Under the pieces are notes generated by a model. It did not search any database. It saw nothing but the letters and a program-made list of their open reading frames with translations, and was not told where the DNA came from. A stretch of DNA of 64,000 nt. It comes from CBDFKB01 sp965248715. Its GTDB lineage: Bacteria; Pseudomonadota; Alphaproteobacteria; Rhizobiales; Rhizobiaceae. Location of the stretch: contig CBDFKB010000008.1 in the NCBI GenBank assembly GCA_965248715.1, positions 1,054,001-1,118,000 on the forward strand. Reading direction: 5' to 3'. Shown here one piece after another: positions 16,194 through 26,072 of this stretch. Position numbers and translations under genes: made by a program. Positions within the stretch are counted from its first letter, which is position 1; each line of letters begins with the position of its first letter.

Positions 16194-18983
16194 ATGTCGG
16201 AAATTGTTGGAATCCTGATCGCGGCCGCCTGGTTCATCATCGCACCGGTTCTCGGCGTAATAGGCTTTTTCAAAGCGCGCAGCCTCAGCCAGGAACTCGA
16301 GCAGCGAACCGCCCAACTGGCGCTGGTGCGGACACGGCTGGACGAATTAGAACGGCAAATTGCCGGTCCGGGCACCCGCAGCACCACACCTGACGATGGT
16401 TTGCCTGAGGTTTCCACGCCCACGGACGCCGAACCTGCGAAATCAACGCCGCAAACAGGTCTGCCAGGAGAAATCCCGTCTCAAGACCAATTTGAAGCCA
16501 TGCCGGAAATGACCGAAGCGGCCACACGCGCGGCGCGTAGCAAAGAATTGGGTGGCTCGGCGCCGAGCAAACCGGTGCAACTTGGCGTTGGCGGAAAACC
16601 CCGACGCAGTCTGGAAGAAACCGTCGGCAGTTTGTGGGCGGTGTGGGTCGGCGGCATTGCGCTGGCGCTGGGGGCGGTTTTTCTGGTTAAATTCTCAATC
16701 GAGCGCGGATTGTTGAGCCCGCTAATACGGGTATTTCTGGGCGGTGGGTTCTCGATTGCCCTAGCTGGCGCCGGTGAGTGGATGCGCCGCCGCCCTGGCC
16801 AATACTCGTTCTCAGCGTTCGGCATCGCTGACATTCCGGTAATCTTGACCTGCGTGGGCACACTTGGTGCATTCGCCAGCGTTTATGCAGCCTACGAACT
16901 CTATGATTTGATCCCGCCCCTGACCGCTTTTTTTGCCCTCGGCATCGTTGCCTTTGTGGCAATGGCGGCGTCGTTATTGCACGGACCGGTATTGGCAGTG
17001 GTCGGCATCATTGCCTCCAATGCGACCCCGTTTCTGGTCGCAAGCGATGATCCAAGCGTCGCCGGGCTTGGCATTTATGCCTTAGCGGTTGCTGCGGCGG
17101 CCTTCGGTGTTGCCTGGCTGCGGCTGTGGAAATGGTTGGCAATTGTTGCTGCGTTGGGCCTGGTGCTGTTTGCTGTGGTGATCCACATCATGGCAGGGCC
17201 TGGGGACCGGATTGCGGTCATCGCCTATCTATTCGCCGCCTTTGTCATGGTCGCCTATGTGTTCGTTGTCTCGATCTATCCGCGCTTGCCAGAAGAATTG
17301 CCGACTCGTGATCTTGCGGCCAGCCTGTTGGTGGCGGGTTTCATTTTGCTGTTCCTGCCTGGTCAGCCGCTGAGACCGGCCGACGGGTTGGCGATGGCGG
17401 TTTTGATCATTGTTACCGCGCTGCCGTTTGTGCTCGCGTGGTTTTATCCGGTGGTGCGCGAAACCGTCTATGGCGCGGTATTGTTCGCGGTTGCCGGCTA
17501 TGCGGTATGGTCGGCGCCATTTGCCGGCATCGACCTTTTGTCTGCTGTCGATTTGGAAGCACGGTTCGTTGAGGACACAGTGTTCCGTGACCGGATTTCG
17601 ACCTTCCCCTGGCTCGGCCTCGCCTTGTCGGTGATGGCAGTAGCATTCGGGTTTTTTGGTGCAAGTCGATCGCCATCTAGAGTTGCGCTGGCGGTTGGTG
17701 GGGCAGCATTGCCACCGCTGGTCTTCGCCATCGCCTATGTGCGGATCGCCTATTTCGCGCCATCAGTCGGCTTCTGTCTGGTCGCCTTCCTTGGTTTCTT
17801 GGCACTGCTTGTGATTACCAATTATTTGCGCCGGATCGCGGCGGGTACGGACATGGAACGCGACGCAATTTCGGCTGCGTTGACGACCAGCGCCTTGGTA
17901 TTCCTGGCGCTCAGCGTTTCGGTCTATTTCGAGCGCGGCGTACTGACTTTGGCGCTGGCGCTGCTGGTTCCGATTGTCGCCGCGATCTACAACCGCACCC
18001 CGCTTGCAGCATTACGACCCCTTGCGGTGATTGCGGCACTGTTGTGGATTGGCCGGGTGGCTTGGGATCCGGCAATCGTCGGCGATGATCTTGGCACCAT
18101 GCCGGTGTTTAATTGGCTGCTGCTTGGCTATGGCGTCCCGACAGCCGGTTTCGCCTTTGCCGCTTGGCTGTTTGGAACCGCAAAACGCGATTATTGGCTG
18201 GAAATCCTCGAAGCGATCACCATTTCCAGCCTGGCCGCGACTATCGCACTGTTGGCACTGCATGGGCTGGCCCCGAAAGAATTGTTCACCGCGCCCGATA
18301 CCCTTGGCGAGGCCGCATTGCTGACGATGATCGGCGGTGGCATCGCGCTCGGCCTGCTGAGGCTCGGTGAGCGGCGCTCAGGATTTTCGGTTGTATGGGG
18401 GGCGACAGTGCTCGGCATTGCCGGCATGGCTATCGGTGCATTCGGGTTGCTGGTGGCTTTCAATCCGCTTTTAAGCGGCGAAGCAGTAGAAGGCGGTTTT
18501 ATTTGGAACCTGTTGCTGTTCGCCTATCTCGCGGCCGGTATATTGTATCTGGCGCTTGGCCATTTCAGCGCCAACAGGCGTCCGGCCTATTACGCCAATT
18601 CAGCGCTGATGCTCGGCGCGAGTTTGGTATTCGCCTATGTGTCGCTGACGATTAGACTTTATTTCCACCCAATATTCCTCGACCAAGGTTCGACCGGCGA
18701 AAATGAGCTTTATACCTATTCCGCAGTATGGCTGGGGATCGCCGTGACACTGTTGGCGCTTGGCATTCGATTGCACCTTAAATGGCTACGCCAAGTTTCC
18801 GTGGCGCTGGTGGCACTGGTGGTAGTCAAGGTATTCCTGGTCGACATGGCCGGACTGGAAGGGATTTTGCGGGCGCTGTCGTTCATCGGCCTTGGCGCCG
18901 CGTTGGTCGGTATCGGACTGGTTTATCAACGGGTGCTAAGCGCCGCGACGGTGGAAGAAAATACCGATACGCCAAGCCGATAA
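16194..18983 (+). CDS. DUF2339 polytopic membrane protein
   Basis: The 929-residue protein begins with one TM helix, then a coiled-coil-like segment (residues ~28-60) and an acidic, Pro-rich linker to ~145. After this come some two dozen hydrophobic helices up to residue ~915. SLWAVWVGGIALALGAVFLVK is the DUF2339 entry motif. Function is unknown. A possible role in the cell envelope is only inference from topology. It stands alone on its strand between xth and the Fe-S carrier gene, whose end is 4 bp from its stop. Confidence 0.85.
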   Translation: MSEIVGILIAAAWFIIAPVLGVIGFFKARSLSQELEQRTAQLALVRTRLDELERQIAGPGTRSTTPDDGLPEVSTPTDAEPAKSTPQTGLPGEIPSQDQFEAMPEMTEAATRAARSKELGGSAPSKPVQLGVGGKPRRSLEETVGSLWAVWVGGIALALGAVFLVKFSIERGLLSPLIRVFLGGGFSIALAGAGEWMRRRPGQYSFSAFGIADIPVILTCVGTLGAFASVYAAYELYDLIPPLTAFFALGIVAFVAMAASLLHGPVLAVVGIIASNATPFLVASDDPSVAGLGIYALAVAAAAFGVAWLRLWKWLAIVAALGLVLFAVVIHIMAGPGDRIAVIAYLFAAFVMVAYVFVVSIYPRLPEELPTRDLAASLLVAGFILLFLPGQPLRPADGLAMAVLIIVTALPFVLAWFYPVVRETVYGAVLFAVAGYAVWSAPFAGIDLLSAVDLEARFVEDTVFRDRISTFPWLGLALSVMAVAFGFFGASRSPSRVALAVGGAALPPLVFAIAYVRIAYFAPSVGFCLVAFLGFLALLVITNYLRRIAAGTDMERDAISAALTTSALVFLALSVSVYFERGVLTLALALLVPIVAAIYNRTPLAALRPLAVIAALLWIGRVAWDPAIVGDDLGTMPVFNWLLLGYGVPTAGFAFAAWLFGTAKRDYWLEILEAITISSLAATIALLALHGLAPKELFTAPDTLGEAALLTMIGGGIALGLLRLGERRSGFSVVWGATVLGIAGMAIGAFGLLVAFNPLLSGEAVEGGFIWNLLLFAYLAAGILYLALGHFSANRRPAYYANSALMLGASLVFAYVSLTIRLYFHPIFLDQGSTGENELYTYSAVWLGIAVTLLALGIRLHLKWLRQVSVALVALVVVKVFLVDMAGLEGILRALSFIGLGAALVGIGLVYQRVLSAATVEENTDTPSR

Positions 18984-18987
18984 CCGC

Positions 18988-19326
18988 TCAGATCGAGAAA
19001 CTGGTGCCACAACCACAACTCGCGACCGCGTTCGGATTGCGAATTTGGAACGACTGGCCCATCAAATCGTCGACGAAATCGACTATGCTATCTTCCATAT
19101 ACATCAGCGACATGGAATCGATCAGCACCTTGGCGCCATCGCGCTCCAACACTAGATCGTCGTCAGTTTGGTTATCGACCAGCTCGTATTTGTAGGAAAA
19201 TCCCGAACAACCGCCGCCCTCGACCGAAATCCTGAGCGCGCTTGATGTTGCTTCGGCGGATAGGATTTTGGCGATCCGGCCAAATGCGGCGTCGGATACC
19301 GATACGGTGGCAGCAGTTTCGCCCAT
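18988..19326 (-). CDS. erpA: A-type iron-sulfur cluster carrier (IscA/ErpA type)
   Basis: The 112-residue protein carries the three conserved Cys of A-type carriers: one in EGGGCSGFSY and two in SCGCGTSF near the C-terminus. These bind an Fe-S cluster or iron and pass it to target proteins. I chose the ATG at 19326, with AGGATGG about eight bases upstream. An in-frame ATG at 19416 would add ~30 unlike residues. In rhizobia this gene sits next to dgt, as here, where the two are divergent. ErpA, IscA and SufA cannot be cleanly separated by eye. Confidence 0.88.
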   Translation of the reverse strand: MGETAATVSVSDAAFGRIAKILSAEATSSALRISVEGGGCSGFSYKYELVDNQTDDDLVLERDGAKVLIDSMSLMYMEDSIVDFVDDLMGQSFQIRNPNAVASCGCGTSFSI

Positions 19327-19490
19327 TGCAAAATCCATCCTTTTCCAACGTGCACCGGCCAAAGGCTTTTTATCCGGCACCGATCGCCCCTGCGCACTGG
19401 CATTGGTGTCCAACATAAGTATGAATGGTAAGCTGGTTCGTCAATGCGGATCGCACGCATAGCAAAGGCGCAGCGGAGGCCGATGATATC

Positions 19491-20714
19491 ATGAAAGTGG
19501 GCGCGGGGCATTTGCCGTTGCCACCGATCGGCTTCGGCCGTAGCGGCCATTTAGCCTATGCGTGTGACGCTGCCGCCAGCCGCGGGCGGTTGTTCGACGA
19601 ACAACAAAGCCCGACCCGCACGCCGTTTCAGCGCGACCGTGACCGGATCATCCATTCGGCCGCATTCAGGCGGTTGAAACACAAAACCCAGGTATTCGTC
19701 TACCACGAGGGCGATTATTATCGCACCAGGCTGACCCACTCGATCGAAGTTGCCCAGATCGCCCGCGCATTTGCCCGGGCATTTCGGGTCGATGAGGATT
19801 TGGCCGAAGCGGTAGCCCTGGTGCACGATTTCGGCCATCCGCCGTTCGGTCATGCCGGCGAGCGGGCGCTCAACCAATGCATGAGGGATTATGGCGGGTT
19901 TGACCACAATGCCCAATCCTTGCGGGTGGTCACCATGCTGGAACGCCGCTACGCCGAGTTCGATGGTCTAAATCTTTGCTGGGAAACCTTGGACGGTTTG
20001 GTCAAGCACAATGGTCCGTTTGATCCGCAATCGGGGGTTGTGCCGGCATCGATCCTACGCTTTAACGCGCTGTTTGACTTGGAACTCAATTCCCATTCCA
20101 GCATTGAGGCACAGGCTGCCGCGATTGCCGACGACATTGCCTATAACGCCCACGATCTCGACGATGCGCTACGCGCCGGCCTGTTCGTTCTTGATGCAAT
20201 TGCCGACGTGCCGTTGCTCGGCGAATTGTTGGCCGAGGTACGGGCAATTTATCCCGGTCTCGATGTCCACCGTACCCAACACGAAGTGGTGCGGCGGCAA
20301 ATAACCTTGATGGTCGAAGACGTGATCCGAGCCACCGCCGCCAATATCAAGGCTGCCGGGGTCAAATCCAACCGTGATGTGCGCGATGCCGGCACCACAT
20401 TGGTCGGCTTTTCGCCGCAGATGGCCGAATACGAGCGCGCGATAAAAAAGTTCTTGTTCAAAAATATGTATCGCGCGCCCTCGGTCAACCGGGTGACGGA
20501 CAGAGCGACAATAATTGTTCAGGACCTGTTTGCCGCCTATCTCGGTGGGGAAGAAATGGCCGAAGCATGGAACCTTGACTGGGCAAGGGGTAATAAAAGT
20601 GCAGCCGGCGCCCGGCGCGCCGAGATGGTTGCCGATTTTCTGGCCGGAATGACCGACCGTCAGGCGATCCTCGAACACAATAGGCTGTTTGACCACACAC
20701 CGGAATTGCGCTAG
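19491..20714 (+). CDS. dgt: dGTPase-like HD-domain phosphohydrolase
   Basis: The 407-residue protein is of the Dgt type, which hydrolyses dNTPs to deoxynucleosides and triphosphate. The N-terminal segment RTPFQRDRDRIIHSAAFRRL is diagnostic. The HD-domain metal ligands are seen in TRLTHSIEVAQ, LVHDFGHPPFGHAGE and the Asp of DDIAYNAHDLDDAL. The ATG at 19491 has GGAGG upstream. A GTG-type start further up is less likely. It precedes argS by 78 bp, a common alphaproteobacterial order. Confidence 0.92.
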   Translation: MKVGAGHLPLPPIGFGRSGHLAYACDAAASRGRLFDEQQSPTRTPFQRDRDRIIHSAAFRRLKHKTQVFVYHEGDYYRTRLTHSIEVAQIARAFARAFRVDEDLAEAVALVHDFGHPPFGHAGERALNQCMRDYGGFDHNAQSLRVVTMLERRYAEFDGLNLCWETLDGLVKHNGPFDPQSGVVPASILRFNALFDLELNSHSSIEAQAAAIADDIAYNAHDLDDALRAGLFVLDAIADVPLLGELLAEVRAIYPGLDVHRTQHEVVRRQITLMVEDVIRATAANIKAAGVKSNRDVRDAGTTLVGFSPQMAEYERAIKKFLFKNMYRAPSVNRVTDRATIIVQDLFAAYLGGEEMAEAWNLDWARGNKSAAGARRAEMVADFLAGMTDRQAILEHNRLFDHTPELR

Positions 20715-20792
20715 GCGACGATATACGCTCATCTCACATAAATTCGCCCGACCAATCTGTAGCCATGACCGGTTCATGCCGGAGAAATTAGT

Positions 20793-22556
20793 ATGAATCT
20801 TTTCAGTCATTTCGAGGAAAAAGTTCGAGCTGCGCTTTTGTCGATCGACATTGCAAATAAGCTGCCGGTCGATCTTTCCCGGGTTGCGATTGAACCGCCG
20901 CGCGACCCGGCGCACGGCGATCTGGCGACCAATGCGGCGATGGTGAGCGCCAAGCATGCGGGCATGACCCCACGCGCGCTGGCCGAACAAATCGCAGCCG
21001 AATTGCTAAAAGACCCCGATATCACCAGCGCGGAAATCGCCGGCCCGGGCTTCATCAATTTGCGCCTGACCGACAAATGTTGGACCGATCATTTGCGCCA
21101 TATCGTGACCGCTGGCGGCGACTATGGAAAGGGTGTTGTCGGGCAAGGCCGTATGATTAACGTCGAATATGTGTCGGCCAACCCGACCGGACCCTTACAT
21201 GTTGGCCACAGCCGTGGCGCTGTGGTCGGTGATGCGTTGGCAAATCTGTTGGCGTTTGCCGGATTTGATGTCACCCGCGAATATTATTTTAACGATGCCG
21301 GAACCCAGATCGAGGTGCTGACGCGCTCGGTTTTCCTGCGCTACCGTGAAGCGCTTGGCGAAGATATCGGCACGATCCCGGAAGGTCTGTACCCCGGCGG
21401 GTACCTGATACCCGTCGCTCAGGCGTTGGCCCGCGACCATGGCGAGGCGCTGATTGCCATGGCCGAACCGCAATGGATGGATATCGTGCGTGAAACTGCG
21501 GTGGCGGCGATGATGGGGTCGATCAGAAACGATCTGGCGCTGATTAATGTGCGACACGATGTGTTCTTTTGCGAGCGCTTTTTGCATGCCCATGCAGACG
21601 ACGGCAAGTCGAAGATCGACAACATGCTGGTGCGCATGCGTGAGGCCGGCCATGTCTATACTGGCCGGTTGCCGCCACCCAAGGGCAAGCCGCCGGAGGA
21701 TTGGGAGGATCGCGAACAGACCCTGTTTCGTTCCACCGAAGTTGGCGACGATGTTGACCGTCCCTTGGTCAAGTCGAACGGCGCCTACACCTATTTTGCC
21801 GCCGACGTTGCCTATTTTCAGGATAAATTTGAACGCGGCTATCAGCGCATGGTGTTTGTGTTGGGTGCCGACCATGGCGGCTATGTCAAACGGCTGAAAG
21901 CGGTCGCTAATGCGCTCGCCGGTGACCCGGATGTGCTGGACGTGCTGCTTTGCCAGTTGGTCAGACTGTTTCGCGGGGGCGAACCGGTAAAAATGTCGAA
22001 GCGGGCCGGCGAATTCGTCACCGTTGCCGATCTGGTCGAAGAAGTTGGCAGCGATGCGATCCGGTTCATGATGTTGTATCGTCGCCCGGAAGCGCCGCTT
22101 GACTTCGATTTCGAAAAGGTCACCGAGCAATCGCGCGACAACCCGGTTTTCTATGTCCAGTACGCTCACGCACGCTGCAAATCGGTATTTCGTCAGGCCA
22201 AGGAAGAGTTGGGTGAGGTGGAAATCGGACCGGACGGTCTTGCCGACATTGATCTCGAATTGTTGGCCGATAGCGGTGAATTGGCACTAATCCGCAAACT
22301 GGCGGAATTTCCGCGCATGATCCAACAAGCGGCCGTGCAGGACGAGCCGCACCGGGTGGCATTTTATCTGTACGAACTTGCCTCCGAGTTGCACGTGCAG
22401 TGGAGCCGTGGAAAGGAATTGCCAAAATTACGTTTTGTTAACCCTAACCGCAGAAACTTGACCGCAGCTAGATTGGCATTGCTGTTTGCGGTTTCTTCTG
22501 TGTTGGCCTCGGGATTGGCGATTGTTGGCGCAAGCGCGCCCGACGAAATGCGATAA
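20793..22556 (+). CDS. argS: Arginyl-tRNA synthetase
   Basis: A 587-residue class I synthetase that charges tRNA-Arg. The N-terminal Add1 domain (~1-110) recognises the tRNA. The HIGH motif appears as HVGH at 136-139, after SANPTGPL. KMSKR is at 400-404, an intact version of a motif that some ArgRS lack. The C-terminal DALR anticodon-binding domain includes NPVFYVQYAHARCKSV. Lengths and motifs are normal, and the start has GGAGA just upstream. Confidence 0.96.
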   Translation: MNLFSHFEEKVRAALLSIDIANKLPVDLSRVAIEPPRDPAHGDLATNAAMVSAKHAGMTPRALAEQIAAELLKDPDITSAEIAGPGFINLRLTDKCWTDHLRHIVTAGGDYGKGVVGQGRMINVEYVSANPTGPLHVGHSRGAVVGDALANLLAFAGFDVTREYYFNDAGTQIEVLTRSVFLRYREALGEDIGTIPEGLYPGGYLIPVAQALARDHGEALIAMAEPQWMDIVRETAVAAMMGSIRNDLALINVRHDVFFCERFLHAHADDGKSKIDNMLVRMREAGHVYTGRLPPPKGKPPEDWEDREQTLFRSTEVGDDVDRPLVKSNGAYTYFAADVAYFQDKFERGYQRMVFVLGADHGGYVKRLKAVANALAGDPDVLDVLLCQLVRLFRGGEPVKMSKRAGEFVTVADLVEEVGSDAIRFMMLYRRPEAPLDFDFEKVTEQSRDNPVFYVQYAHARCKSVFRQAKEELGEVEIGPDGLADIDLELLADSGELALIRKLAEFPRMIQQAAVQDEPHRVAFYLYELASELHVQWSRGKELPKLRFVNPNRRNLTAARLALLFAVSSVLASGLAIVGASAPDEMR

Positions 22557-22649
22557 GGCCACATTGTCTGCAAAATTACGTGTCAGATGAGCTGGCCGTA
22601 TTGCCAAAAATTAGCGGTTCGCAGACAGGGCGCGGCGCGGAAGAGTTGT

Positions 22650-24950
22650 ATGTCAAACAGTGCAGATAATACCGAAATCGGCGATCACCAAGAAGATCCG
22701 CTTGTTGAGTTGGCGCGAATTGTGGCGGAGGATGCCCCGGTCCCAGGTCATAGGCAAAGCCAACCTGCGGCGGCGCAAACGGCTGCAAAGCCGGTGGTAA
22801 CAACGGACGTTTCCGGCTCGTTGGCCGTTGCGGATGGGTCGGCGGCAGTCCCCAACGATCCGCAATTCTTCGATCTTGAAGCCGAATTACTGCGCGAAAT
22901 CGGCGTGGTCAGCGATGTCGGTCTAACTGAACACGCCGCAATACCATCGATTGCCCCGCATGATGACGGTTGGCAGACAGCCGATACCGCCCCGCAATTA
23001 TCCTCACCGGTTAGCGACGGCGGCGTGGCGGCGGAAACCGGGGCCGATGAAACCACCGAGATGCCAGTTACCCTAGAACCGCAATCCGATGTGGCATTGA
23101 GCGCCGAACCTAATTTGAGCCTATTCGAACAGGAATTAGCGGCATTGGTCGCCGATGATTTTGGCGAAATCGCTGATCAGGTGGCGCTTACGCGACCGAC
23201 CGCAGATGCAGTTGGCGAAACCGGCGAAGTTTACGTAGAGCAGGTTCCAGAGCCATTGTCAGCAAACCTCGATACCGGTTATATCGATCACCCAAGTCCA
23301 GATCAGTTGCAGGCTGACCAAATCGACCCAGGGGAAAACGCGCCGGCGGAAGTCGATTTCGGCGAAGCATTCGAACGCGAATTGGCGCAAACCACGCCGG
23401 TAATGCCACTGCCCACGTCGGCAAATGACGATTGGCGCTCTGGCGCACCGCGTTCCGACCATGAGGATGCCGCAATGACCGCCGGCGCACCACCGATTGC
23501 GATTGATCCGGTAATACAACCAGCAGAAGAAGCCCTGGACGAATTGCATGAATTGCTCGCCGAAGGGACACAGGAACAAGCCGGCCATCACCTTGGCGAC
23601 GAAGATGCCATGATGGATCAATTTTCCGCAGCACTCGATGCCGAAATGACGGCGGGGCCTGAGACCGGCGAAATGCCGGGTGCCGAGGAATATGGCGACC
23701 CGATCCCACATGGCGATATGCGCGCCGCCGTAGCGTTGAACGATGGGTCGGCCAGCGATCCATATCGCTTTGCCAGCCAGGATGAAGGTGATGCGAACTA
23801 TAGCATGGCGCCGGGCGAAGAGATTGAAGTCATCAATTATGGCCGGCGACGCACCGTGTTTTTGGCCGCTGGTGTTTTACTGATCGCATTGTTGGCCGGC
23901 GTCGGCGCGGCCGGTCTCGGCATGTTCAGCCCTTCTGGGCAAAGCGGTAGTCCAGCTAAGATCATCGCCGCCAGCAATGACCCGGTGAAAATCAGACCGG
24001 TTGACCCGGGCGGTTCGGCTACGGCGAACGAAGACAATTCGGTTTACGCTTCCGTGGCCAATGAAAATGATGCTGATGCTGCGGGCAATACTTCCCAGAC
24101 CAGTCTGGTTTCCGGTGCCGAACAACCGGTTGCGGCCGATCAGATTGGCGTTGCCGGTGCCGGGCAGACCAGTGCAGCGGAAAGTCAAAGCAAATCCGAC
24201 GAACGTATAACGCCAACCACGGTGACCGCGTCAGTCGATCCGGATGCTCCATCTGCGGTGGTGGCGCCGCGCAAGGTGCAGACCGTGGTGGTTCGATCCG
24301 ATGGAACCATTGTGAGCGCAGTGGCCGACGCGGCCAACAATGAGGCGGCTGTGGTTGCTCTGCAAACTGCTGTCCTGCAAGGTGCAGCGGGAGGTACCGG
24401 TACGGGCGGGCAAGGTGCGTCGATTGTGGTCGCTGAATTGCCAGCGAGCACCACACCGTTTGACGGCGGAGTGACCGCAACCGGTCAAATCCCGGTGCCA
24501 AAAGCAATCCCGCAGGACCGGCCCAATCCGCCGGCCGCTACCATTGTTACCGAGAGCAACTCTGCCACCGAGCAGGCTTCCGCCGCCCTTGCCGAAGCAC
24601 GCAGCGAGATTGCTGCGATCGCCAGCGACCCGATCCAGGTAACCGCGCTGGCACCGGCCACCACACCGGCGCCCGCTGCGAAGGCGACACCGGTGGTGAC
24701 GTCGCCTGGAGAATATGTGGTGCAAATATCCTCGCAGCGCTCCGAAGATGCGGCAAAGGCTTCCTATCAAAGCCTCAAGCGGCGGTTTGCCAGCCTGCTT
24801 GATGGTAGGCCAATGGCGATCCGCCGAGCCAACATTGAAGGAAAGGGCATATTTTATCGGGTGCGCATTCCGGTCGGCAGCCGCTCGCAGGCGACAAAAT
24901 TCTGCGGTAATTTTAAAGCCCAGGGTGGCAGTTGCTTCGTTACCCGTTGA
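22650..24950 (+). CDS. SPOR-domain cell division protein
   Basis: The 766-residue protein has a long acidic, low-complexity cytoplasmic part (1-~395), a single TM helix (~400-425, VFLAAGVLLIALLAGVG), an Ala/Thr/Val-rich periplasmic linker and a C-terminal SPOR domain (~687-766, EYVVQISSQRSEDAAKASY). SPOR domains bind peptidoglycan lacking stem peptides at the division site. Alphaproteobacteria keep such a gene between argS and nagZ, as here, which ties it to cell-wall turnover. The ATG at 22650 was chosen because the acidic family-like start follows it. Confidence 0.88.
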   Translation: MSNSADNTEIGDHQEDPLVELARIVAEDAPVPGHRQSQPAAAQTAAKPVVTTDVSGSLAVADGSAAVPNDPQFFDLEAELLREIGVVSDVGLTEHAAIPSIAPHDDGWQTADTAPQLSSPVSDGGVAAETGADETTEMPVTLEPQSDVALSAEPNLSLFEQELAALVADDFGEIADQVALTRPTADAVGETGEVYVEQVPEPLSANLDTGYIDHPSPDQLQADQIDPGENAPAEVDFGEAFERELAQTTPVMPLPTSANDDWRSGAPRSDHEDAAMTAGAPPIAIDPVIQPAEEALDELHELLAEGTQEQAGHHLGDEDAMMDQFSAALDAEMTAGPETGEMPGAEEYGDPIPHGDMRAAVALNDGSASDPYRFASQDEGDANYSMAPGEEIEVINYGRRRTVFLAAGVLLIALLAGVGAAGLGMFSPSGQSGSPAKIIAASNDPVKIRPVDPGGSATANEDNSVYASVANENDADAAGNTSQTSLVSGAEQPVAADQIGVAGAGQTSAAESQSKSDERITPTTVTASVDPDAPSAVVAPRKVQTVVVRSDGTIVSAVADAANNEAAVVALQTAVLQGAAGGTGTGGQGASIVVAELPASTTPFDGGVTATGQIPVPKAIPQDRPNPPAATIVTESNSATEQASAALAEARSEIAAIASDPIQVTALAPATTPAPAAKATPVVTSPGEYVVQISSQRSEDAAKASYQSLKRRFASLLDGRPMAIRRANIEGKGIFYRVRIPVGSRSQATKFCGNFKAQGGSCFVTR

Positions 24951-25018
24951 TTTTCCACCGATCGTGATCGCTGCATACGCTACCGCTTAGCGGTGGCTTT
25001 GCGTTATGATAGCGAATC

Positions 25019-26032
25019 ATGACCACAAAGGCCTTTATATCCGGCATGGCCGGAACCCGGTTGGCGCCAGACGAGCGGGTATTTTTTAAAAATGAGAACC
25101 CTTGGGGGTTCATCTTGTTCGCGCGAAACATCGATACCCCTGACCAGGTTAGGGCGCTCACCGATGAGCTGCGCGACTGTGCCGGACGTGCCGACACACC
25201 GATTTTGATTGATCAGGAGGGTGGCCGGGTGCGCCGCTTGCGCCCGCCATATTGGGACAATTACCCGTCGGCGCAGTTGATCGGTGAACTCTACAATCAG
25301 GATCAAGACGCAGGGCTGCGCGCTTCGTGGGCGATGTCGCGTCTACATGCTCTCGATCTTGCCAATCTCGGCATTAATGTGGATTGTCTGCCGGTATTGG
25401 ATCGCATTATTGATGGCAGTCACCAGGTAATTGGTGATCGCTCCTATGGCGGCGATCCCCAGGCGATCGCTAAATTGGGCCGTGCAGCCTGTGATGGGTT
25501 GCTGGAGGGCGGCGTGCTGCCGGTGATCAAGCATATTCCAGGACACGGCCGCGCCACCGCCGATACCCACATGGAATTACCTTTTGTCGATGCGCCGCTG
25601 GAGGAATTGCGGAAAACCGATTTTATACCGTTTGCCATGCTGGCCGACATGCCGATTGCTATGACCGCACATGTGGTGTTCGGGGCGATCGACCCGAACG
25701 CACCGGCCACCGCTTCGGCTAGGGTTATCAACGAAATCATCCGCACCGAGATAGGATTTAACGGCTTGTTGATGTGCGACGATCTGTCGATGAACGCGCT
25801 TTCTGGGGATTTCGGCCACAGAACCCGATCAGCCTTTGCAGCCGGGTGTGATGTCGTGCTTCATTGCAACGGCTTGATAGAAGAAATGCAAAGTGTCGCC
25901 GCGGCTACCGGTCCGTTGGCCGGAATGTCGGCGAAACGGGCGGTGGATGCGTTGGCATGTAAGCGTTCCAAGCCGGCGGAAACGGCCGATCTTCGCGCCG
26001 AGTTCGAGGAACTGATTTCAGCGGTAGCATAA
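25019..26032 (+). CDS. nagZ: Beta-N-acetylhexosaminidase NagZ
   Basis: A 337-residue GH3 enzyme that removes GlcNAc from anhydro-muropeptides in cell-wall recycling. The GH3 signature KHIPGHG is at 171-177, with the NagZ-type catalytic His in it. IDQEGGRVRRLR is at ~62-73, and the nucleophile Asp is in MCDDLSMNAL, near 254. It follows the SPOR gene by 68 bp and precedes scpA by 40 bp, the usual rhizobial order. Confidence 0.95.
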   Translation: MTTKAFISGMAGTRLAPDERVFFKNENPWGFILFARNIDTPDQVRALTDELRDCAGRADTPILIDQEGGRVRRLRPPYWDNYPSAQLIGELYNQDQDAGLRASWAMSRLHALDLANLGINVDCLPVLDRIIDGSHQVIGDRSYGGDPQAIAKLGRAACDGLLEGGVLPVIKHIPGHGRATADTHMELPFVDAPLEELRKTDFIPFAMLADMPIAMTAHVVFGAIDPNAPATASARVINEIIRTEIGFNGLLMCDDLSMNALSGDFGHRTRSAFAAGCDVVLHCNGLIEEMQSVAAATGPLAGMSAKRAVDALACKRSKPAETADLRAEFEELISAVA

Positions 26033-26072
26033 CAATGTTGGCGTGGCAGCGCATTGCCCGCCAAGGGGCGAA

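Noticed and set aside
24231..24770. Minus-strand frames opposite the SPOR gene
   Set aside because: Arg-, Gly- and Ser-rich shadows caused by the skewed composition of the SPOR linker.
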